From Acidobacteriota bacterium (GTDB lineage: Bacteria; Acidobacteriota; Vicinamibacteria; Vicinamibacterales; UBA823), in contig DODG01000037.1 in the NCBI GenBank assembly GCA_003509065.1, forward strand, positions 1 through 6,512: a stretch of DNA of 6,512 nt. The letters are read 5' to 3'. The position numbers and the translations under genes are program-made. Under the pieces are notes generated by a model. That model saw nothing but the letters and a program-made list of their open reading frames with translations. It did not search any database and had not been told where the DNA came from. This document shows, one piece after another, positions 1 through 6,035 of the stretch; the first letter of the stretch is position 1; each line of letters starts with the position of its first letter.

Positions 1-62
1 AGATTTATTGCGGTTGTGGTCTTTCCTACTCCGCCCTTCTGATTAGCTATCGCAACGATCAT
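1..62 (-). CDS. parA: ParA/Soj-family chromosome-partitioning ATPase, N-terminal fragment
   Basis: Reading the minus strand from the ATG at 62-60 gives MIVAIANQKGGVGKTTTAIN, with the window edge cutting the next codon. This is the canonical N-terminus of ParA/Soj/MinD-type ATPases and carries the deviant Walker A motif KGGVGKTT, including the signature lysine of the family. ParA proteins bind DNA non-specifically as ATP dimers and act with ParB on parS sites to segregate chromosome origins. The rest of the gene, and any parB, lie outside the window. The tight match to chromosomal Soj-type N-termini favours parA over MinD or plasmid partition ATPases, but about 20 residues cannot settle the subfamily. 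No clear Shine-Dalgarno sequence precedes the ATG. A strong predicted promoter lies about 70 bp upstream, so parA probably has its own transcript. Confidence 0.87.
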   Translation of the reverse strand, partial: MIVAIANQKGGVGKTTTAIN

Positions 63-131
63 AAAAACCAAACGATTTATTCTAGCGGCAAGCCAACCGG
101 ATCCAAATATCGGGTTAGCTAAACGCTTGGT

Positions 132-160
132 ATTCTAGGAATGCTCTAATACGCTGTCAA
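132..160 (-). promoter_or_regulatory. Predicted sigma-70-type promoter for parA
   Basis: On the minus strand a perfect -35 box TTGACA (plus positions 160-155) is followed by a 17-bp spacer and a -10 box TAGAAT (137-132, five of six consensus bases). Transcription would begin near 125 and give a leader of about 60 nt before the parA ATG at 62. The promoter points away from the BFN gene and towards parA. A second, weaker -10 lookalike, TAGAAT at 84-79, sits closer to parA but lacks a good -35. The call rests on consensus matching only. Confidence 0.7.
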
Positions 161-189
161 GCACCAAGGAGCAAATAAGCTAAAAAACC

Positions 190-675
190 TTACATTTTAT
201 ACTTGCCGAACTCTTCAGGAGTGAGATTGGCGAGATATTGTTGCAGTTGTTCAGTGTCATTCTTGTCAGGAACGAGGTCCACCTTCTTCGCGTTCTCAAT
301 AACCTTTTTATCGATGAAAATTGGTGCGCTGGCCCGCAGCGCCAGAGCTATCGCATCACTCGGTCTTGCATCAACAGCCACAGTCTCGCCATTCACCTCA
401 AGATAAAGTAAGGCATAAAACGTATTGCCTTTCAGATCATGCACAACAATTTTTTTGATGTCTGCATTGAGGTCTTCGATCACATTTTTTAATAGGTCGT
501 GAGTCATGGGTCGAGGACTTGCCACGTTCTCAATCTGAATGGCAATCGCGTTCGCTTCAAACATTCCCATCCAAATAGGAACCATGTGCTGACCATCCTT
601 ATCGCGAAGAATAATGATCGGCAAATTGGTAACTGGATCAAACATCAAAGTCTTGATAGTCATTTCAATCTGCAT
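190..675 (-). CDS. Bifunctional nuclease (BFN/DUF151) family protein
   Basis: This 161-residue protein is a single BFN (DUF151) domain of usual length. The family hallmarks are present: the opening PVTNLPIIILRD (14-25), a VPIWMG segment (32-37), RPMTHDLL (55-62) and the most diagnostic block DARPSDAIALALR (102-114), followed by a charged C-terminal helix. No signal peptide or membrane segment is seen, so it should be cytoplasmic. The family is named for combined RNase and DNase activity reported for plant members. Its bacterial role is poorly defined, so nuclease activity here is an inference. The start at 675 is preferred over the Met at residue 5 because a purine-rich GAGAGAGG (693-686) lies 10 nt upstream, and MQIEM-type openings are usual in the family. 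It lies 64 bp downstream of miaB, probably in the same transcript. No clear terminator follows the stop, only a six-T run without a convincing hairpin. Confidence 0.92.
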   Translation of the reverse strand: MQIEMTIKTLMFDPVTNLPIIILRDKDGQHMVPIWMGMFEANAIAIQIENVASPRPMTHDLLKNVIEDLNADIKKIVVHDLKGNTFYALLYLEVNGETVAVDARPSDAIALALRASAPIFIDKKVIENAKKVDLVPDKNDTEQLQQYLANLTPEEFGKYKM

Positions 676-739
676 AGCTTCACAGCCTCTCTCGAACAGC
701 CAATGGTTTTGTTAACTCCTCGTCGGTAAAGATGTCTCC

Positions 740-2068
740 TTAAGCCTTCTCTGCACCGACAATTTCACCCCAAACACTGTGTGGTCCAGCTCGCTCAATT
801 CGGACCGCCACCGTACTACCCAGTAAGCTCGCGTCGCCTGGGAAATTAACAACCGTATTACCCGTGGTTCGGCCACAAAGTTCGGTGGCCCTCTTCCGAC
901 TACTCCCATCTACGAGGACTTCCTCAACTGCACCAATAAGGTCTTGGTTGATTTGGTATTGAATATCACCCTGCAGAGCCTGCAGTTTCACAATTCGCTC
1001 TGTTTTCGCCTGTGCAGAGACCGTATCTGGCAAACTTTTAGCGGTCTTCGTAAATGGTCTTTCCGAATATTTGAAAGAGAACATCGAATTGAACCTTACC
1101 AATGATGTCAGCGATAACGTCTCCTGAAAGTCTTCCCCGCTTTCACCTGGAAAGCCAACAATGATATCGGTAGAGATTCCTATTCCTGGCACGGCTTCAC
1201 GAATCTCCTGCACGAGTTCAAGATAGATTTCTCTGGTGTATCTCCGTCGCATGTCCGACAGAATTCGCGTTGATCCAGATTGCACTGGTAAGTGTAAATG
1301 CTTGCAGACACTCGGGAGATCACGAATCGCTCCAATCATTCTCGGGGTAACGTGTCTTGGATGTGGACTAGCAAAGCGAATTCGTTCAACTCCGTTAATT
1401 CCTTGCACCCGCGCTAACAATTCAGCGAAGTCGCATCCGCTATCGTCTGGCGCCTGATAATGGTTAACGATTTGACCCAGCAAGTGAATTTCCTTCCGGC
1501 CGTTCTGCACAGCTTCATTAATTTCCGCAAGAATTTCGACCGAAGAACGCATCCGTTCGTGACCACGTGTGTACGGCACCACGCAGAATGCGCAAAAATC
1601 ATTACAGCCTTCTACGATGTTGACGTAAGCCTTAACAGGATCATTACGCCTCGCCACACCAAGAGGAAAGGACACATCTTCGTAGGGATTAATGTCAACC
1701 TGAGGCTGCTCATTCTTAAGAGACTGCTCCACGAGCATCGGCAACTGCTGCAAAGCCTGAGTGCCGACAACAACATTCACGTTAGGGGATCGACGAAGAA
1801 TTTCCTTTCCTTCCTGCTGCGCGACGCATCCAGTCACCGCAACAGTCTGTCGACCTTCCGGGTCATTTTTACGAAGTTCACCCAGGCGACTAAACAACTT
1901 CTCTTCTGCTAATTCTCGAACACTGCAGGTGTTAACAACTATGAGGTCTGCGTCATCTTGAGAATCTGCAGACTCGTAACCCGCCTGTTCAAGTAGACCG
2001 GCCATACGCTCAGAATCATGAAAATTCATCTGACAACCAAAGGTCTCTATTCGATATCTTCTCGGCAC
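740..2068 (-). CDS. miaB: tRNA-2-methylthio-N6-dimethylallyladenosine synthase (MiaB)
   Basis: This 442-residue radical SAM methylthiotransferase converts i6A37 to ms2i6A37 in tRNAs that read UNN codons. The N-terminal methylthiotransferase domain has the three cysteines for the auxiliary iron-sulfur cluster: C12 in TFGCQMN, C48 in NTCSVRE and C81 in TGCVAQ. The radical SAM CxxxCxxC motif is C155, C159 and C162 (GCNDFCAFCVVPYTRG). It is followed by HLPVQSGS, MRRRYTRE and the DIIVGFPGE segment. A TRAM RNA-binding domain fills roughly the last 65 residues. NTCSVRE and MRRRYTRE point to MiaB rather than RimO or MtaB. The start codon is GTG, with AAGAGGG 11 nt upstream. The next Met (residue 14) would lose C12, which settles the start. 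The usual GQNVN motif reads GQIVN here (I200). It starts 31 bp after the recN stop, so the two are very likely cotranscribed. Confidence 0.96.
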   Translation of the reverse strand: MPRRYRIETFGCQMNFHDSERMAGLLEQAGYESADSQDDADLIVVNTCSVRELAEEKLFSRLGELRKNDPEGRQTVAVTGCVAQQEGKEILRRSPNVNVVVGTQALQQLPMLVEQSLKNEQPQVDINPYEDVSFPLGVARRNDPVKAYVNIVEGCNDFCAFCVVPYTRGHERMRSSVEILAEINEAVQNGRKEIHLLGQIVNHYQAPDDSGCDFAELLARVQGINGVERIRFASPHPRHVTPRMIGAIRDLPSVCKHLHLPVQSGSTRILSDMRRRYTREIYLELVQEIREAVPGIGISTDIIVGFPGESGEDFQETLSLTSLVRFNSMFSFKYSERPFTKTAKSLPDTVSAQAKTERIVKLQALQGDIQYQINQDLIGAVEEVLVDGSSRKRATELCGRTTGNTVVNFPGDASLLGSTVAVRIERAGPHSVWGEIVGAEKA

Positions 2069-2089
2069 CTTGATAGAATCCCTCTTAGG

Positions 2090-2109
2090 TATTCGCTATT
2101 TATTCGCTA
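2090..2109. repeat. 11-bp tandem repeat at the recN stop codon
   Basis: The plus strand reads TATTCGCTATT immediately followed by TATTCGCTA, that is, one full 11-bp unit and nine bases of a second. The junction contains the recN stop codon (TAA, complement of 2100-2102), so one copy encodes the last residues of RecN and the other lies in the recN-miaB spacer. It looks like a small slippage duplication. No function is evident. Confidence 0.6.
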
Positions 2110-3746
2110 GTAGATTTCTTCTTGTCGCTCAGTAATTCACGAGCACTCTGCCTGGCCCGATCCGACACCTTGCGTCCTGTCATCATACGTGCAATCTCGT
2201 CGATACGCTCTTTGTTGTTTAGCATGCGTGCAGTAGTCACTGTCCTACCTTCTACTACTTTCTTGGATATTTCGTAATGAGCCGAACCATACACAGCAAT
2301 TTGTGGAAGATGAGTTACACACAGAATCTGAAACCGTTTGGCTAGTTCTTGTAACCTTTCCCCCACAACATCTGCCACTCGCCCACCAATCCCACTATCA
2401 ACTTCATCAAATATCAGCGTCTTGCCGTGAGCATCTGCCGAGGCAAGGGTCTTAAGCGCCAACATGACACGAGAGATCTCTCCTCCCGATGCAATCTTAG
2501 CTAGTGGTCGAAGCGCTTCACCCGCATTTGGAGACAAGTACAACTCCCCGACATCGCAACCGCGCACACTCCAGTCCTTCTCAACCAAGTCGTTTTTTTT
2601 AAACTGAAAATCACACGTCGTATCCTCCATTGCCAACTCGGACAAAAGTTTCATGAGTTTTTCTGTTAAGTTCGCACCACATTTCTTACGTTGTTGAGAC
2701 AGATCCTTGGCCACTCTTAGGTACTTCCGCTTCGCATCATCACAGGACTTCTGCAGTTCCGACAGCCGAGCGGTCTTGGAATCCAAACGTTTAAGCTCTT
2801 CCTCGAAGTGTTCACGCTGCTCGAGCAACACTGCTAACGATCCCCTACCGTACTGTTTTTTTAAGCGTTGTAGAGCTGCCAGTCGATCATCCACTTCCTG
2901 TAGTCGTTCAGGAGAAGTGTCAATGCTGCCTGCGTAATCGCGCAAGCTAAATACGAGATCCTCAAGTTGTGTTTTGATGTTGTCACGAGCCTGCAGATGC
3001 TGCTCGAAGCTTGGTTCGAATTCGACAAGCTCTTCTACGTTCTTCCAGACATTAGATAATTCGCCAAGTATCGCTCGATTCCCTTCATATAAAACTTGCT
3101 CTGCCTCGTGACACAAACGCACAATTGTCTCAGCGTGAGCTAGTTTTTGTTGAATGGCTCCCAAGCTTTCATCCTCACCAGTTTGTGGATTAATCGCATT
3201 AATTTCCCCAAGCTGAAAACGTAAGCTACTAATTCGAGTCTCTCTTTCCTGATCGCTGATGGCGCATTCTTGAATTTGAGTCTCAAGTGCACGCATCCTC
3301 TTAAACGCAGCGGCAACCACGAGACGCTTATCGCCTAAATCGCCATAGGCATCCAGAAAGTCGATATGTGTTTTTGAATTCAGAAGAGCTTGGTGATCAT
3401 GCTGACCATGCAAATCGATTGCCCGAGCACCAAACTCACGAAGTGCAGCCACTGTCACGAGGTTGTCATCAATAAATCCTCGACTTCTTCCTTGGGCAGA
3501 TATTTCTCTTCGCACAATCGTATTGCTACCATCCTCATGTTCGAAGACAGCCTGCACTACTGCTCCACTTTCACCCGTGCGCACCAAGTCAGCGGACGCT
3601 CGCTCACCCAGCAATAAGCCAAGCGCTTCAATGAGAATGGATTTCCCAGCACCGGTTTCGCCAGTCAGGATTGTCAAGCCTGGATCAAGTTCCATCTCAA
3701 GCGTGTCAATCACGGCAAGATGCTTAATATTCAGAAACCTAATCAT
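2100..3746 (-). CDS. recN: DNA repair protein RecN (SMC-like ATPase)
   Basis: This 548-residue protein is close to the usual RecN length (E. coli about 553). RecN is a cytoplasmic SMC-like ATPase recruited to double-strand breaks, where it promotes RecA-dependent recombinational repair. The N-terminal half of the split ATPase head opens with IRFLNIKHLAVIDTLEMELD and has a Walker A motif GETGAGKS at 29-36. QHDHQALL in the first 130 residues is typical of RecN. A charged coiled-coil region spans roughly 150-370. The C-terminal head has the ABC signature SGGE at 420-423 and Walker B LIFDEVDSGIGG, with D447 and the catalytic E448. CVTHLPQIA follows as the switch-histidine region. The ATG at 3746 gives the family's usual N-terminus, but no clear Shine-Dalgarno sequence precedes it. 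It is the first gene of the leftward block and diverges from tolQ. I found no obvious LexA-type operator upstream. Confidence 0.96.
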   Translation of the reverse strand: MIRFLNIKHLAVIDTLEMELDPGLTILTGETGAGKSILIEALGLLLGERASADLVRTGESGAVVQAVFEHEDGSNTIVRREISAQGRSRGFIDDNLVTVAALREFGARAIDLHGQHDHQALLNSKTHIDFLDAYGDLGDKRLVVAAAFKRMRALETQIQECAISDQERETRISSLRFQLGEINAINPQTGEDESLGAIQQKLAHAETIVRLCHEAEQVLYEGNRAILGELSNVWKNVEELVEFEPSFEQHLQARDNIKTQLEDLVFSLRDYAGSIDTSPERLQEVDDRLAALQRLKKQYGRGSLAVLLEQREHFEEELKRLDSKTARLSELQKSCDDAKRKYLRVAKDLSQQRKKCGANLTEKLMKLLSELAMEDTTCDFQFKKNDLVEKDWSVRGCDVGELYLSPNAGEALRPLAKIASGGEISRVMLALKTLASADAHGKTLIFDEVDSGIGGRVADVVGERLQELAKRFQILCVTHLPQIAVYGSAHYEISKKVVEGRTVTTARMLNNKERIDEIARMMTGRKVSDRARQSARELLSDKKKSTSE

Positions 3747-3856
3747 GGCAAAACGCTGATAACTCGGGTAAGAAGGCCGGCATTTCTGACGATGAACCGT
3801 GAATCAAACGGACCGCCTACATAATTATTTTGAATCTGCGAAGTGCGATAACTTCC

Positions 3857-3884
3857 ATCATATCATTTGTTTGACAGCACTAAA
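3857..3884 (-). promoter_or_regulatory. Candidate leftward promoter for recN-miaB-BFN
   Basis: On the minus strand a -10 box TATGAT (3862-3857, five of six consensus bases) is directly preceded by TGA (3865-3863), forming an extended -10 element. A weak -35, TTTAGT (3884-3879, three of six), lies 16 bp upstream. Transcription would start near 3850 and leave a leader of about 104 nt before recN. It overlaps the divergent tol promoter. The call is by consensus only, and the long leader lowers confidence. Confidence 0.45.
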
Positions 3885-3899
3885 TGGTCATGGTACTCT
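3871..3899 (+). promoter_or_regulatory. Predicted promoter of the tolQRAB operon
   Basis: A perfect -35 box TTGACA (3871-3876) is followed by a 17-bp spacer and TACTCT (3894-3899). This -10 is only three of six overall but keeps the key T, A and final T. The dinucleotide TG at 3891-3892, one base before it, makes an extended -10 (TGGTACTCT) that would compensate. Transcription would start near 3906, about 44 nt before the tolQ start. It lies in the only sizeable gap upstream of the tol genes. Confidence 0.6.
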
Positions 3900-3939
3900 C
3901 AGGTATCGCGCTATCCCAGTGGCGCACTTCCTGGTGTTC

Positions 3940-3944
3940 GGAGG
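3940..3944 (+). promoter_or_regulatory. Shine-Dalgarno sequence deciding the tolQ TTG start
   Basis: GGAGG lies five bases before the TTG at 3950-3952. An in-frame TAG stop at 3947-3949 immediately precedes that TTG, so it is the first possible start of the frame. There is no ATG or GTG in frame before the first membrane helix. This ribosome-binding site is the main support for a TTG initiation codon. Confidence 0.75.
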
Positions 3945-3949
3945 CATAG

Positions 3950-4711
3950 TTGCGCACGCTTGGATATTATGGTTTTGCGATTCTGCAACTTCAACCCGAA
4001 CCAACTGACGGCGGCTTTTCGGGCGACGTCATCAACCTAGTACTTAGCTCGGGTTCCGTTAGCAAGGTCGTACTTCTCATACTTCTCTTCTTCTCAATCG
4101 CTTCTTGGGGCATAGCCCTGCAAAAACTGTTTCAATTTCGAAAGATGGACAAGGATACAGCAAAGTTTCGAGAGGCATTTCGCCAAAGCAGTAAATTCTC
4201 AGAGGTGCAAGCTGTCTGCGCGACTGTAGATAAGAGTCCGCTCGTCGGAATTTTTCAAACTGGGTACGCTGAACTCAATGCCCAACTACATCAACCCCAA
4301 CACCCCAGCGAAACCTCGCAAGAAGAAAGCGGCACTCCGGCAACTCTTAAAAGTCTAAACCCGCTAGATCGCGCGCTTATCCGCGCTGCCGCTATTGAAA
4401 TTAATAAAATTGAACACAAAATATCCTTTCTTGCCACCACCGCGAGCGTCACACCGTTTATTGGTTTATTTGGTACGGTCTGGGGAATCATGGGGTCATT
4501 TCAAGGTATTGCCGGAACCGGATCCACCAGCCTCGGCGTGGTTGCGCCCGGCATTGCAGAGGCACTCGTTGCAACAGCTGCGGGGCTCTTCGCTGCTATT
4601 CCTGCAGTTTGTTTTTATAATTATTTTACTAATCGAGTAAAACTTTATGTTTCGCTAATCGACGACTTTTCTCTTGAGTTTCTGAATATCTCAGAACGAA
4701 ATTTTATGTAA
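3950..4711 (+). CDS. tolQ: TolQ, proton-channel subunit of the Tol motor (MotA/TolQ/ExbB family)
   Basis: This 253-residue inner-membrane protein forms, with TolR, the proton-driven stator that energises TolA. The three expected membrane helices are visible: TM1 about 37-58 (KVVLLILLFFSIASWGIAL), TM2 about 165-184 and TM3 about 205-225. TM2 carries FIGLFGTVWGIM (170-181) and TM3 EALVATAAGLFAAIP (204-218). T176 and T209 match the pore-lining threonines known in TolQ/ExbB. The large loop between TM1 and TM2 is cytoplasmic, as in the family, and contains a polar, low-complexity stretch at about 111-132 (rich in Q, P, S, E). Start is TTG, supported by GGAGG five bases upstream, so the first 20 or so residues are less certain than the rest. 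ExbB is the main alternative, but adjacent tolR, tolA and tolB make TolQ the better name. Confidence 0.93.
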   Translation: MRTLGYYGFAILQLQPEPTDGGFSGDVINLVLSSGSVSKVVLLILLFFSIASWGIALQKLFQFRKMDKDTAKFREAFRQSSKFSEVQAVCATVDKSPLVGIFQTGYAELNAQLHQPQHPSETSQEESGTPATLKSLNPLDRALIRAAAIEINKIEHKISFLATTASVTPFIGLFGTVWGIMGSFQGIAGTGSTSLGVVAPGIAEALVATAAGLFAAIPAVCFYNYFTNRVKLYVSLIDDFSLEFLNISERNFM

Positions 4712-4766
4712 AGACAACGTTCCACGTTAAGAAGCACACGTCTTGATGCGATGAGGTCTCTCGCCC

Positions 4767-5225
4767 ATGAATGTCGGACAAGAACAACCAACCACTAACT
4801 CGCGCGGAGCACGTCGTGCTCGAACTGCGACCTCTCTGTCAGAGATTAACGTTGTACCTTTAGTCGACGTAATGCTGGTGTTGTTAATTATCTTTATGGT
4901 GACTGCACCCATGATGCAGCGTGGTGTCGACGTGAATCTCCCAGTATCCAGACGAGCGCAAGCCATTAACGCCGAGCGTGTGTTTGTAACCGTGCCTTTG
5001 TCTTATCGCACTGATGGAATTATCCAGCTTGGCGAGGAGCCAGTCCCCATCGATGTGCTCCCCGAAAGAATTCGACAGGCAATGACTACCCAAGAAGAAA
5101 GCGAAGTGTTCCTTCGCGGTGATGGCGAGATAACCCTTCAAGAATTAATAGGAGTAATGGATAAGCTAAAGGAAGGCGGCGTTGACCGCGTCGGAATCTT
5201 GTCTCGTGTGCCGAGTACTTCCTGA
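4767..5225 (+). CDS. tolR: TolR, ExbD/TolR-family biopolymer transport subunit
   Basis: This 152-residue protein has the classic ExbD/TolR layout: a short cytoplasmic N-terminus rich in Arg (13-19), one membrane helix at about 30-48 and a periplasmic domain of about 100 residues. The family motif EINVVPLVDVMLVLLIIFMV begins at 26. D34 is the protonatable aspartate that couples proton flow through the TolQ ring to movement of TolA. The periplasmic part contains the usual VFLRGDGEITLQELIGVMDKLKEGGVDRVGI region. The ATG at 4767 is the only plausible start because an in-frame TGA lies at 4752-4754, and TGAGG ends 10 bases before it. It follows tolQ after 55 bp and precedes tolA by 18 bp. Those gaps hold no terminator, which fits one operon. 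Confidence 0.94.
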   Translation: MNVGQEQPTTNSRGARRARTATSLSEINVVPLVDVMLVLLIIFMVTAPMMQRGVDVNLPVSRRAQAINAERVFVTVPLSYRTDGIIQLGEEPVPIDVLPERIRQAMTTQEESEVFLRGDGEITLQELIGVMDKLKEGGVDRVGILSRVPSTS

Positions 5226-5243
5226 ACGTACTCCGACCGTTCT

Positions 5244-6035
5244 ATGGACAAATCAACCTCTCAGGTGTTGCTCGAACGCGTTGGAACACCTCAAGGAGCT
5301 GCTCGAACTTTCGGTCTCTCCTTTGTCGGCCATGCGTCATTACTTGCCTTGGTCTTTTTAGCACCAGAAGACTGGGGGCGCCAACAACTCGATTTGTCCC
5401 CCGCTGCCATTATGACGATCAGCCTCGGTGGTGCTCCGGGCCCGGATGTTGGCGGCCTGTCTCCACTTGGAGCTCGACCTGTCCAGCAAGCGATTGCACT
5501 GCCCCCTTCGCCGCGACCCCGTGCAATCCGTGTCCCTGCTCGAGAAGAACCTTCAATGACGGTCCCCACCCCTACAGCGAGAAGACGTGAAGTAACTCCC
5601 CCACCGGTGGAACAGTCGCCACCGGAAGCCCGAGGCCGAACGCCCACGGAAGGCGACGAAGTTCGGGCTGGTAATGCTCTGGCCAACACTGGTACGCAAG
5701 GAGTAGGGTTTGGCCTGTCAACGGGAGGCGGTGGTCAAGGGGGGTATCTGGATGCGGCAAATTTCTGTTGCCCGGATTATCTGGCAACCATGTCAGCCTT
5801 GATTAGACAAAATTGGGATCCTAATCAGCGAGTGACTGGAAGTGTTATGATCTATTTTTTTATCCAACGCAATGGAACCTTAACCGACGTTCAAGTGCAA
5901 AATAGTAGTGGCTACATACCGCTCGACCTTGCTGCGCAACGAGCTCTACTCGTGACTCGTCAATTGCCACCACTGCCATCGGGATACCCAGAGCCAGCAC
6001 TTGGGGTTCATTTAATGTTTCAATATCAAAACTAA
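5244..6035 (+). CDS. tolA: TolA-like energy transducer with TonB C-terminal domain
   Basis: This 263-residue protein is anchored by one membrane helix (about 23-40) after a short cytoplasmic segment. The helix holds S26 and H30 in the S-x3-H spacing by which TonB and TolA engage their ExbB/TolQ-type motor. A proline- and arginine-rich periplasmic linker (about 80-140) and a glycine-rich patch (about 147-167) follow. The C-terminal TonB-type domain (about 178-262) includes IRQNWDPN, VMIYFFIQRNGTLTDVQVQNSSG and a LPPLPSGYP segment. An FCCPDY motif puts adjacent cysteines C175 and C176 just before that domain. The linker differs from the long Ala/Lys-rich helix of E. coli TolA, so the protein is TonB-like in form. 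TolA function is inferred from its place between tolR and tolB. No Shine-Dalgarno sequence precedes the ATG, which is in the same frame as tolR, 18 bp past its stop. Coupled translation is likely. Confidence 0.88.
   Translation: MDKSTSQVLLERVGTPQGAARTFGLSFVGHASLLALVFLAPEDWGRQQLDLSPAAIMTISLGGAPGPDVGGLSPLGARPVQQAIALPPSPRPRAIRVPAREEPSMTVPTPTARRREVTPPPVEQSPPEARGRTPTEGDEVRAGNALANTGTQGVGFGLSTGGGGQGGYLDAANFCCPDYLATMSALIRQNWDPNQRVTGSVMIYFFIQRNGTLTDVQVQNSSGYIPLDLAAQRALLVTRQLPPLPSGYPEPALGVHLMFQYQN

Noticed and set aside
176..192. Six-T run after the BFN stop codon (minus strand) as a possible terminator
   Set aside because: No stable GC-rich hairpin precedes it. The nearest stem, in the end of the coding region, is only about four base pairs.
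1460..1912. 150-codon plus-strand open frame antisense to miaB
   Set aside because: It is fully inside the clear miaB coding region and the translation shows no family features; it is a shadow frame.
3747..3856. SOS (LexA) operator upstream of recN
   Set aside because: recN is SOS-controlled in several bacteria, but I found neither a CTGT-N8-ACAG nor a GAAC-N4-GTTC type site here.
3799..4008. 69-codon open frame in the recN-tolQ intergenic region, starting at a GTG
   Set aside because: It contains the predicted tol promoter, overlaps tolQ in another frame, lacks a good ribosome-binding site and has no recognisable motif.
4716..4728. Small inverted repeat AACGT-TCC-ACGTT between tolQ and tolR
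   Set aside because: A five-base stem with a three-base loop and no T-run is too weak for a terminator, and the flanking genes clearly belong to one operon.
5291..5689. 132-codon minus-strand open frame antisense to tolA
   Set aside because: It is a mirror of the proline- and arginine-rich tolA linker, with low-complexity composition and no motif of its own.
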